A stretch of DNA of 6,085 bases from Candidatus Odyssella thessalonicensis (GCA_005240015.1 SBBV01000549.1:1-6085); one strand, 5' to 3'; positions 1 through 6,005 are shown, counted from the first letter of the stretch. Program-made: numbers and translations. Notes: a model not told the origin generated them from the letters alone.

Positions 1-2
1 GC

Positions 3-212
3 CAGGCGGCGAGGCTCGGCGGGCACGCCGGCTGGCCACGTGATTTCCAGGTGCAGATCGCCGAGGGGTTGAAGGCGCTTCCCGCCGACCCGACCGGCGC
101 CGCGGTGCGCCTCGCGATCCGCCAATTCCTCAACGTGCGCTCCGAGCTCCGCGCCGCCGGCTGCAAGGAGCGCGCTCCGTTGCCAACAAGGACACCAGGA
201 GAGAAACCGTGA
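3..212 (+). CDS. Unrecognised phage protein, C-terminal 69 residues (5' end outside window)
   Basis: The reading frame is open from the left edge and stops at TGA 210-212; the start lies outside the window. The visible part looks like a soluble, helical, Arg/Ala/Leu-rich protein. It begins with an HAGWPRDF stretch, continues through a segment around LAIRQFLNVR, contains one Cys (AAGC), and ends in a Pro/Thr/Lys-rich tail. Third codon positions are strongly G/C-biased up to about base 180, as in the genes downstream, which supports real coding. The last ten codons lose this bias, probably because they also carry the ribosome binding site of the next gene. The stop overlaps the next start (GTGA, 209-212), so the two genes are coupled. 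In Mu-like phages this position, just before the gp25-like gene, usually holds lysis-module or small unknown genes, but I see no endolysin, spanin or Mor motif. The AAGC is not a convincing lipobox because no hydrophobic segment precedes it. Function unknown. Confidence 0.6.
   Translation, partial: QAARLGGHAGWPRDFQVQIAEGLKALPADPTGAAVRLAIRQFLNVRSELRAAGCKERAPLPTRTPGEKP
197..203 (+). promoter_or_regulatory. Ribosome binding site for the small membrane gene at 209
   Basis: AGGAGAG sits five bases before the GTG at 209. It is one of the two clearest Shine-Dalgarno sequences in the window. It decides the GTG start of the 51-residue gene and lies inside the end of the preceding gene. Confidence 0.75.
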
Positions 213-364
213 ACCTCGAAGATGCAGCCCGGAAGGCCGAAGGCAAGGCAAGCGAAGCCTACCGCGAGACCGAGAGCTACACGAAACGCAACTGGCTCTG
301 GCTCTACCCCGCCGTCGCCGGCGCGGCCGGGCTGATCGGCTACGTCATCGGCCGCCTGCACTGA
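209..364 (+). CDS. Small single-span membrane protein (51 aa), DUF883-like appearance
   Basis: A GTG start at 209 follows a strong AGGAGAG site and overlaps the previous stop as GTGA; the gene ends at TGA 362-364. The first 28 residues are polar and highly charged (EDAARKAEGK, then ETESYTKR) and should form an amphipathic helix. A hydrophobic segment follows from about residue 29 to 48 (NWLWLYP, then AVAGAAGLIGYVIG), and the protein ends RLH. This plan of a charged helix followed by a Gly-rich span that closes on GxxxGR resembles the C-terminal membrane part of the DUF883/ElaB family, but that is only a resemblance. Many Mu-like phages carry tiny membrane proteins near the lysis genes, so a holin-accessory or lysis-related role is possible but unproven. 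It is in the same frame as the next gene, separated by one TGA and a 12-base gap. Confidence 0.7.
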   Translation: MNLEDAARKAEGKASEAYRETESYTKRNWLWLYPAVAGAAGLIGYVIGRLH

Positions 365-376
365 TCGGGTTGCCGC

Positions 377-784
377 GTGGACATCGGCGAAGTCCTCCGC
401 ATCGCCTCGTTCGCCGTCACGATCGTCAGCACGATCGGAACGGTCGTCGTCGGCATCTGGGCCTGGGGCGCCAAGCAGGCGGTGAAGGGCGCCGCGCTCG
501 CGACCGCGGCCGGGAAAGTCGGCCCTTTGGAGAAGCGCGTCGACGATCTGGAGAAAGAGGCAGAGCGCACGCGCGATCGCCTCCGTGGCCTCGAGACGAA
601 GGTCGCGGAGGCACCCACCCTTGCAATGTTCGGCACGATCAACGTCTCGATCGCGAAGATCGAGGGCGACATCAACACGGTGAAAGCGAAGATCGAAGGC
701 CTCGATGCCTTGGTGCAGCGCGTCGAGAACGCCGTGAACATGCACCAAGAGCACCTCCTGAAGCGCATGCGGACGCCCGGCTGA
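377..784 (+). CDS. DUF2730 family protein (Mu gp25-like), membrane-anchored coiled coil
   Basis: This is a 135-residue protein with an N-terminal hydrophobic span at residues 9-30 (IASFAVTIVSTIG, then VVVGIWAW). A long predicted coiled coil follows. Hydrophobic residues recur at heptad spacing at L51, V55, L58, L69, L72 and V76, and again at I88, I92, I95, I99, V102, I106, L109, V116 and V120. A Pro break (AEAP) sits near residue 80. The length, architecture and position immediately before gp26-, gp27- and gp28-like genes match the DUF2730 family of Mu-like phages, whose function is not established. The GTG at 377 is the first possible start after the preceding in-frame stop at 362-364; the ribosome binding site is weak (CGGG), so translation probably depends on coupling. 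The stop overlaps the next ATG (TGATG, 782-786). The inner-membrane location is inferred. Confidence 0.85.
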   Translation: MDIGEVLRIASFAVTIVSTIGTVVVGIWAWGAKQAVKGAALATAAGKVGPLEKRVDDLEKEAERTRDRLRGLETKVAEAPTLAMFGTINVSIAKIEGDINTVKAKIEGLDALVQRVENAVNMHQEHLLKRMRTPG

Positions 785-1101
785 TGCCCGACTTCCTCAA
801 CGACACGCTCCGCCCGCACCTACGCATCGCGATCCTGAAGTGCCTCGCACGGAAGGAAGTGCAGTCCTACACGCTGAACGACAGCATTCTGCACCAGCTC
901 GTCGATGGCTACGGTCTCACGGTGACGCGCGACCAGGTGCGCACCGAGATTTGCTGGTTGCGCGACCAGGGCATGGTGACAGTGCGCGACCTCGAAGGCT
1001 TCCTCGTCGCGGGCCTTACCGATTCCGGCCTCGACATCGCTGAGGGACGCGGCTCGCATCCCGCCATTCAGCGCGCGCGGCCGAAGCGCAGCGTGGCCTG
1101 A
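784..1101 (+). CDS. Mu gp26-like small winged-helix protein (VpaChn25_0724 family)
   Basis: This is a 105-residue protein. Residues 10-25 form a first helix (RPHLRIAILKCLA). A helix-turn-helix-like segment spans about 31-62 (LNDSILHQLV, then TVTRDQVRTEICWLRDQG), followed by a beta-wing (MVTVRDLEGFLVAGLT, 64-79) and the family-typical ending SGLDIAEG. A basic, Pro-containing tail closes the protein. The TRDQVRT/WLRDQG and LTDSGLDIA signatures are those of the small phage protein found between gp25- and gp27-like genes in Mu-like prophages, sometimes labelled ArsR-like. Its role in the phage is unknown; DNA binding is inferred from the fold. I chose ATG 784 because it overlaps the preceding stop and gives the family's usual length of about 100 residues. 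The same frame is open back to TTG 370, but that extension is an Arg-rich shadow of the gp25-like gene. Confidence 0.85.
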   Translation: MPDFLNDTLRPHLRIAILKCLARKEVQSYTLNDSILHQLVDGYGLTVTRDQVRTEICWLRDQGMVTVRDLEGFLVAGLTDSGLDIAEGRGSHPAIQRARPKRSVA

Positions 1102-1102
1102 C

Positions 1103-1672
1103 ATGGCCAACAAGAGCACCGTCGAAGCGTTGCCGAGCCCGATCCTCGGCGAGCTCAAGAAGAAGCTCGGCAGCCGCAGCGCCACATACGACGAGATCGT
1201 CGCCTGGCTCGAGGAGAAGGGTTACGAGATCTCGCGGAGCGCCGTCGGCCGCTACGGCAAGAGCTTCAAAAAAACGCTCGCGCGGCTCCAGGAAAGCCAG
1301 CGCGTCGCGGACGGCGTCATCGCCGAGCTCGGCGACGCGGCGCGCATGGGCAAGACCGGGGAGCTGCTGATCGAGGTCGTGCGCACGCTGGCGTTCGAGA
1401 AGGGCATGTCGCTCGACGACGGCGCCGCGGTCGACCCCGAGAGCCTGCATTTCCTCGCGCGCGCGGTGAAGGACCTTGCCAGCGCGCAGAAGATCGGCAC
1501 CGACCGCGAACTCAAGATCAGGCAGGCCACCGCGAAGCAGGCCGCCGACCGCGCGGTCGAAGTTGCCGGCGAGGAGGCGAAAAAGATCGGCCAGCAGCTC
1601 CCGCCCGAAGCGCTGAAGCGCATCCGCGAGGAGATCTACGGCATCGTAGATCGCAAGGCCGCCGCGGCATGA
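1103..1672 (+). CDS. DUF3486 family protein (Mu gp27-like), putative small terminase subunit
   Basis: This is a 189-residue protein. The N-terminus carries the family signature: a short lead LPSPILGELKKKL (10-22), then a helix-turn-helix at about 28-53 (TYDEIVAWLEEKGYEIS, then RSAVGRYGK). The rest, about 60-185, is predicted to be almost wholly helical and rich in Ala, Lys and Glu, as expected for an oligomerising domain. In Mu-like phages this gene sits directly before the large terminase and is thought to be the DNA-recognising small terminase subunit; that role is by position and fold. The start at ATG 1103 lies one base after the previous stop, and the stop overlaps the next start (ATGA, 1669-1672), so translation is coupled. 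An A7 run at 1268-1274 encodes tandem AAA Lys56-Lys57, while nearly all other Lys codons in the gene are AAG. Confidence 0.88.
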   Translation: MANKSTVEALPSPILGELKKKLGSRSATYDEIVAWLEEKGYEISRSAVGRYGKSFKKTLARLQESQRVADGVIAELGDAARMGKTGELLIEVVRTLAFEKGMSLDDGAAVDPESLHFLARAVKDLASAQKIGTDRELKIRQATAKQAADRAVEVAGEEAKKIGQQLPPEALKRIREEIYGIVDRKAAAA

Positions 1673-3057
1673 TCCCCGCCGCCGTTCCGCTCTATCCGTA
1701 TCAGCAGCGCTGGTTCCTCGACCGCGCCCGCTTCAAGATTGGCAAGTGGGCGCGGCAGACCGGCAAGACGTTCACCACCACGCTCGAGCTCGTCGACGAC
1801 GTGCACGAGGGATGGACGGAAGGGCGCCGCTCGCCGTGGGTGATCCTCTCGCGTGGCGAGCGCCAGGCGAAGGAGGCGATGGAGGAAGGCGTCAAGCGCC
1901 ACGCGCGCGCCTATGGCGTTGGCCTGCAGGAGCTCGAGTACGATTTCGAAGCAGAGAGCGGCGCAAAGTATCGCGCGCTCGAAGTGGAGTTCGAGAACGG
2001 CGCCAAGATCACGGCGCTTCCGGCGAATCCCGACACGGCGCGCGGCTTCTCGCGCAATGTCTTCGCCGACGAATTCGCGTTCCATCAGAACAGCCGCGCC
2101 ATCTGGCGAGCGCTGTTCCCGGTGATCTCGGCCGGCTGGAAGTTCCGCGCGGCTTCGACGCCCAACGGCAAGAGCAACAAGTTCTACGAGCTGATGGAAG
2201 CGAAGGACTCGGTCTGGTCGCGCCATGTGGTCGACATCTATCAAGCCGTGCGCGACGGGCTCAATCGAGACGTTGACGAACTCAGGACCGCATTGGCCGA
2301 TGAGGATGCCTGGGCGCAGGAATACGAGCTGAAGTGGCTCGACGAGGCGAGCGCCTGGCTGCCTTACGATCTCATTTCCGCGTGCGAGCACGAGCTCGCG
2401 GGCGATCCCGCGCGGTATCAGGGCAACCCTGTTTTCGTAGGGAACGACATCGGCCGGCGCCAGGACCTCTGGGTCGCGTGGGTGCTCGAAATCATCGCCG
2501 ACGTGCTCTGGACGCGCGAAGTCAGGATTTTGAAGCGCGCATCGTTCGCGGAGCAGGATCGTGCGATGGACGAGATCTTCGAGTCCTATCGCGTCGCGCG
2601 CCTCTGCATGGATCAGACCGGCATGGGCGAGAAGCCTGTCGAGGATGCGCAGCGTCGCTACGGGGCGAGCCGCGTCGAGGGCGTGCTTTTCACGCTGCCG
2701 AACAAACTCGTGCTCGCCACGGCCGGCAAGGAGGCGTTCGAGGACAGGAAGATTCGCATCCCAGAAGGCGACGTCCCCATGCGCGCCGACCTTCATTCGC
2801 TGCAGAAGATGGCGAGCGAAACCGGCGCGCCGCGCTTCGTCGCCGAGCGCGAGGGCGGCTCCCACGCCGACCGTGCCTGGGCGTGCTTCCTCGCGGTGCA
2901 CGCCGCCGGCGGCATGACCTGGTCGGCGGGGTACGAGCCGGTGCCGCGATCGCGGCCGATGGACGAAGGGCGGCCGGGCGATGGGCGAATGCGCGATCGG
3001 CCGCGCGATGACGAAGACGGCCACGGCGAGCGCCTACGGAGGGTTGGAACATGGTAG
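1669..3057 (+). CDS. Phage terminase large subunit (Mu gp28-like)
   Basis: This ATP-driven DNA-packaging motor and nuclease is 462 residues long. It opens with a Q-motif-like YPYQQRWF (9-16), followed by a Walker A variant ARQTGKT (28-34). ARGFS (124-128) precedes Walker B NVFADEF (130-136), with D134 and the catalytic E135. The coupling motif ASTP is at 162-165. The RNase H-like nuclease domain follows. Its likely metal-binding acids are D260 (in VFVGNDIG), D315 (in CMDQTGMGE) and D401 (in GSHADRAW). All expected motifs are present, so the enzyme is probably active; the residue roles are assigned by comparison with terminase families. The last 45 residues are an Arg/Asp/Gly/Pro-rich, probably disordered tail ending RVGTW. 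The enzyme would work at the portal during headful packaging of Mu-like DNA. ATG 1669 overlaps the preceding stop, and the end overlaps the portal start by seven bases. Confidence 0.95.
   Translation: MIPAAVPLYPYQQRWFLDRARFKIGKWARQTGKTFTTTLELVDDVHEGWTEGRRSPWVILSRGERQAKEAMEEGVKRHARAYGVGLQELEYDFEAESGAKYRALEVEFENGAKITALPANPDTARGFSRNVFADEFAFHQNSRAIWRALFPVISAGWKFRAASTPNGKSNKFYELMEAKDSVWSRHVVDIYQAVRDGLNRDVDELRTALADEDAWAQEYELKWLDEASAWLPYDLISACEHELAGDPARYQGNPVFVGNDIGRRQDLWVAWVLEIIADVLWTREVRILKRASFAEQDRAMDEIFESYRVARLCMDQTGMGEKPVEDAQRRYGASRVEGVLFTLPNKLVLATAGKEAFEDRKIRIPEGDVPMRADLHSLQKMASETGAPRFVAEREGGSHADRAWACFLAVHAAGGMTWSAGYEPVPRSRPMDEGRPGDGRMRDRPRDDEDGHGERLRRVGTW
3038..3043 (+). promoter_or_regulatory. 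Ribosome binding site for the portal gene
   Basis: GGAGGG lies seven bases before ATG 3051, inside the end of the terminase gene. It fixes the portal start and suggests that this gene is initiated independently as well as by coupling. Confidence 0.75.
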
Positions 3058-4730
3058 CGCTGCTCGGGCCCGATGGCCGGCCCGTCAGGAAAGACGTGCT
3101 CACCGAAGAGATCACGGCGCCGACGCTCGCCAGCGTGCGCCAGGTCTTCTCGCCCGATCCCTCGATCGGGCTCACGCCGCAGGCGCTGGCCCAGCTGCTC
3201 CGCGCGGCCGAGGAAGGCGACGCCGAGAACTATTTGGCACTCGCCGAGCGCATGGAGGAGAAGGACCTCCACTATCTCTCGGTGCTCGGCACGCGGAAGC
3301 GCGCGGTGGCGCAGCTCGACATCGTCGTCGACCCTGCCGACGAAGAGGACGAGAACGACAGCGCCAACGCCGATCTCGTGAGGAAGTGGCTGCAGCGCGA
3401 CGCGCTCGAGATGGAGATCTTCGACATTCTCGACGCGGTGGGGAAAGGCTTCTCCGTCACCGAGATCGTGTGGGAGACGAGCGAGAAGGACTGGCAGCCC
3501 AGGGAGCTCTGCCGCGCCGATCAGCGCTGGTTCGAGATCGACCGCGTCGACGGGCGCACGCTGCGCCTGCGCGAGAGCGCCGGGGCCAAGGACCTGCCGC
3601 CCTACAAGTTCATCATCCACAATCACGTCGCGAAATCCGGCCTGCCGATCCGCGGCGGCCTCGCGCGCATCGCCGCGTGGTGCTACCTGTTCAAGAATTA
3701 CGACATCAAGGATTGGGTGGCGTTCGCCGAGATCTACGGCCAGCCGCTGCGCGTCGGGAAGTATCCGCCCAATGTGAGCGTCAAGGATCGCGAGACCTTG
3801 CTGCGCGCCGTCGCCAATATCGGCACCGACGCCGCGGCGATCATCCCCGAAGGCATGATGATCGAGTTCATCAAGGCCGAGCAGAAGGGCAGCTCGGACC
3901 TCTACAAGGACCTCGCGCGCTTCCTCGACGAGCAGATCAGCAAGGGCGTGCTCGGCCAGACTGCGACGACCGAGGTGAGCGCCGAGGGCGGCTCGCGCGC
4001 GCTCGGCGACGTGCACAACGAGGTGCGCGGCGACATCCGCCGCTCCGACAAGAAGCAGCTCGCGGCGACGCTCAACCGCGATCTCATCCGCCCGTTCGTC
4101 GAGCTCAATCGCGGCCCGCAGAAGGCCTATCCGCGCCTGCGCCTGATGGAGCCCGAGAGCTTCGATCCCGAGAAGGTCGTGAAGGTGGCCGGCGAGGCGG
4201 CGAAGCTCGGCCTCTCCATCAGCAAGAAGGACGTGCTGAGGAAGACGGGTTTGAAGGAAGCCGATCCCGAGGACCCCGACGACGCGATCGAAGCGCCGGC
4301 CGCGCCCGAGCCCTTTGGCGGCGAAGGCGATGGTGAAGGTGAAGGCGAAGGCGAGGAAAACGGCGGCGAGAAGTCTCGCCCGCCGGCGACCGGCAAGCCC
4401 AACGGGAAAGCCGCGGCCTCAAGGCGGCGGCGCCGTGCGGTGTGTCCGGTGCACGGCGTCGCGCATGGCGCCGCAGCGCCGGCGCAGCCCGACTCCATCG
4501 ACGGCCTCGTCGACGCGATGATGGCCGAGTGGCAACCGGCGATGGCGCCGCTGGTGAAGCCCGTCCTCGACCTTGCCGAGGCTTGCGCGAGCTTCGGCGA
4601 GTTCAAGCGGCGCCTGCCTGACGTGCTGAAGAGCATGGACACAAAGGCGCTGCAGGACCTCGCTGCACGCGGCGGCTTCGTTGCGCGCCTCGCCGCGAAC
4701 ACCGAGGTTGACATCACGCCGAAGGGCTAG
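3051..4730 (+). CDS. Phage portal protein, DUF935 family (Mu gp29-like)
   Basis: This 559-residue protein should form the ring at the special vertex through which DNA enters the prohead and to which terminase docks. Family landmarks in order: YLALAERMEEKD (61-72) and TRKRAVAQLDIVV (81-93), GKGFSVTEIVWE (131-142), KDWVAFAEIYGQPLRVGKY (220-238) and LGQTATTE (301-308). The core ends near residue 405. An unusual linker follows: an acidic Gly-Glu tract at about 423-440, then a basic patch of five Arg (458-462), then CPVHGVAHG (465-473). This Cys/His knuckle has one Cys (C465) and two His (H468, H472). The C-terminal part (about 481-550, DGLVDAMMAEWQPAMAPL and onward) is a helical extension common in Mu-like portals. 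The start is set by a good ribosome binding site, and six bases separate the stop from the next gene. Confidence 0.93.
   Translation: MVALLGPDGRPVRKDVLTEEITAPTLASVRQVFSPDPSIGLTPQALAQLLRAAEEGDAENYLALAERMEEKDLHYLSVLGTRKRAVAQLDIVVDPADEEDENDSANADLVRKWLQRDALEMEIFDILDAVGKGFSVTEIVWETSEKDWQPRELCRADQRWFEIDRVDGRTLRLRESAGAKDLPPYKFIIHNHVAKSGLPIRGGLARIAAWCYLFKNYDIKDWVAFAEIYGQPLRVGKYPPNVSVKDRETLLRAVANIGTDAAAIIPEGMMIEFIKAEQKGSSDLYKDLARFLDEQISKGVLGQTATTEVSAEGGSRALGDVHNEVRGDIRRSDKKQLAATLNRDLIRPFVELNRGPQKAYPRLRLMEPESFDPEKVVKVAGEAAKLGLSISKKDVLRKTGLKEADPEDPDDAIEAPAAPEPFGGEGDGEGEGEGEENGGEKSRPPATGKPNGKAAASRRRRRAVCPVHGVAHGAAAPAQPDSIDGLVDAMMAEWQPAMAPLVKPVLDLAEACASFGEFKRRLPDVLKSMDTKALQDLAARGGFVARLAANTEVDITPKG
3152..3171 (+). 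other. Perfect 8-bp inverted repeat with 4-base loop inside the portal gene
   Basis: GCCCGATC (3152-3159) and GATCGGGC (3164-3171) are exact reverse complements around the loop CCTC. The element lies about 100 bases inside the portal gene. No T-run follows, so it is not a classical terminator. It could be a short mRNA hairpin near the start of the portal message, or chance in GC-rich DNA. Confidence 0.5.
4320..4355 (+). repeat. Six tandem hexamers encoding a Gly-acidic tract in the portal
   Basis: Six consecutive copies of GGYGAN (GGCGAA, GGCGAT, GGTGAA, GGTGAA, GGCGAA, GGCGAG) encode G-E-G-D-G-E-G-E-G-E-G-E, residues 424-435 of the portal protein. The unit is a multiple of three, so copy-number change keeps the frame. 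The tract lies in the linker between the portal core and the C-terminal extension, where length variation is likely to be tolerated. Confidence 0.85.
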
Positions 4731-4736
4731 ACGCCT

Positions 4737-6005
4737 GTGGCGGATCGCGTCGAGCTGCGCCCCGTGCCGCCCGAAGCGGCGATCGCGTACTTCCGGAGGA
4801 AGGGCCTGAAGCCCTCCTTCGATTGGCGCGACGTGTGGCAGCAGGAGCACGCGCGCGTCTTCACCGTGGCGAAGGGCATGCAGCTCGACGTGCTGCAGGC
4901 GATCCGCGACCAGGTCGACCGTGCGATCGCCGACGGCATTACCTTCGACGAGTTCCGCAAGACGCTGACGCCCCAGCTGCAGGAGCAAGGCTGGTGGGGC
5001 CGCCAGCCGATGACCGATCCCGAGACCGGCATCGAGCGCGAGGTGCAGCTCGGCTCGCCGCGCCGATTGCAGATCATATTCGACACCAATCTCCGCACCG
5101 CCTACTCGGCCGAGAAATGGGACACGGCGCAGCGGCTGAAAGAACGGCGGCCGTATCTCCGCTACGTCGCCGTCATGGACAGCCGCACGCGCGCCGAGCA
5201 TGCGGCCTGGCACGGCACGATTCTCCCTGTCGACGATCCGTGGTGGGACACGCACTTCCCGCCGAACGGCTGGAACTGCCGCTGCACGATGATGCAGCTC
5301 GCCGATCGCGACCTCGAGCGCAACGGCTGGGAGGTCGACGACAAGCCGCCGCCGGTGGAGTACCGCGACTGGGTCAACAAGCGCACCGGCCAGGTCGAGC
5401 GCGTCCCCCAAGGCATCGATCCCGGCTTCGGCTACAACCCCGGCGCCGCCGCGCTCGATGCCCGCGACGCAACGCGGGCGCTGTCCGAGCCGAGCGCTGC
5501 CGACGTCGAGCGCATCCTCACGGCCGCGCCGCTCTCGGCGCTCAACGCCCAGCTCCGACGCGCCGAGATCGAGACCGCGCACGCTGCCCTGCGCCAGCTC
5601 GTCGCGTCCGACGAATTCGCGGCGTTCCTGGCCAAGCCGAGCGTGGGGCTCGGGTTCCCGGTGATGCGCCTCTCGGAGGAAGTGCGCGCCGCGATCGCGG
5701 CCGACGATCCGATCGTGGCGCTCTCGCCCTGGACTGCGGCGAAGCAGGCGCGCGAACAACCCGATCTCAAGCCCGCCGATTATCGCCAGCTACCCGAGCT
5801 CGGGGCCGCGCCCACGCTCGTCATCAAGGCGGACGATCGGACGGTCGTGATGATCCGCGACGGCGATCGCTGGTATCAGGCGGCCGTGCGCCGCACCGTA
5901 TCGGGCGCCGCGACTTTCGTGCGCTCGTTCCGCCGGACATCGGCCGCCGACGTCGAGCGCCAGCTCCGCGAACGCGGCGTCGAGGTAATTCTCGATCGAC
6001 GCTGA
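4737..6005 (+). CDS. Mu F-like minor head / head morphogenesis protein (gp30-like) with C-terminal extension
   Basis: This is a 422-residue protein. The N-terminal part carries the Mu F (MuF) domain: DITFDEF-type helices at about 45-85 (GITFDEFRKTL), the core AVMDSRTRAEHAAWHG (145-160), the Cys/His-rich signature HFPPNGWNCRC (173-183), and GYNPG (232-236), where the canonical domain ends. F-like proteins are minor head components that act near the portal during prohead assembly. A helical linker at about 246-320 leads to a separate C-terminal domain at about 325-420 (VALSPWTAAKQ, then DLKPADYRQLPEL, then the strand-rich DRTVVMIRDGDRWYQAAV and FVRSFRRTS). This arrangement resembles MuF proteins fused to PBECR-type nuclease domains, an inference from pattern only. 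The start is GTG 4737, with GAAGGG ten bases upstream and six bases after the portal stop; the next in-frame ATG would remove the first 47 residues. Confidence 0.92.
   Translation: MADRVELRPVPPEAAIAYFRRKGLKPSFDWRDVWQQEHARVFTVAKGMQLDVLQAIRDQVDRAIADGITFDEFRKTLTPQLQEQGWWGRQPMTDPETGIEREVQLGSPRRLQIIFDTNLRTAYSAEKWDTAQRLKERRPYLRYVAVMDSRTRAEHAAWHGTILPVDDPWWDTHFPPNGWNCRCTMMQLADRDLERNGWEVDDKPPPVEYRDWVNKRTGQVERVPQGIDPGFGYNPGAAALDARDATRALSEPSAADVERILTAAPLSALNAQLRRAEIETAHAALRQLVASDEFAAFLAKPSVGLGFPVMRLSEEVRAAIAADDPIVALSPWTAAKQAREQPDLKPADYRQLPELGAAPTLVIKADDRTVVMIRDGDRWYQAAVRRTVSGAATFVRSFRRTSAADVERQLRERGVEVILDRR
5709..6002 (+). other. C-terminal domain of the F-like protein, possible PBECR-type nuclease module
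   Basis: This is residues 325-422 of the F-like protein, beyond the usual end of the MuF core. It has an N-terminal S-x-x-T-A-A-K-Q helix (330-337), then DLKPADYRQLPEL (343-355). Alternating strand-like segments follow (TLVIKAD, RTVVMIRDGD, RWYQAAVRRT, TFVRSFRRT), then a final helix. The pattern recalls the phage Barnase-EndoU-ColicinE5/D-RelE-like family fused to MuF proteins. It contains no His, so any catalysis would have to use Lys, Arg, Tyr, Ser or Thr as in RelE-like enzymes. A purely structural role is equally possible. Confidence 0.45.

Noticed and set aside
162..212. Possible Rz1-like lipoprotein from AAGC followed by a Pro-containing tail in the left-edge gene
   Set aside because: No hydrophobic signal segment precedes the Cys and the -3 residue is Ala in a charged context, so a lipobox is not supported.
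370..1101. A 243-residue frame beginning at TTG 370 that contains the gp26-like protein at its end
   Set aside because: The first part is an Arg/His-rich out-of-frame reading of the gp25-like gene. Only 784-1101 matches the family length and signature, and ATG 784 is coupled to the previous stop.
1636..3024. A 462-residue open frame on the minus strand opposite the terminase
   Set aside because: It mirrors the terminase gene almost exactly, is Arg/Ala/Leu-rich without recognisable motifs, and arises from G/C-biased third codon positions.
2793..4016. A 407-residue open frame on the minus strand opposite the terminase end and portal
   Set aside because: It is antisense to two confident genes, has no recognisable domain and no ribosome binding site context; a shadow of GC-rich coding.
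2981..4336. A 451-residue plus-strand frame overlapping the portal
   Set aside because: The translation is a long Arg/Gly/Ala-rich low-complexity run, typical of a shifted reading of GC-rich coding, while the overlapping frame is a clear DUF935 portal.
4419..5759. A 446-residue open frame on the minus strand opposite the F-like gene
   Set aside because: It is antisense to a confident gene, lacks motifs and has Arg/Leu-rich shadow composition.
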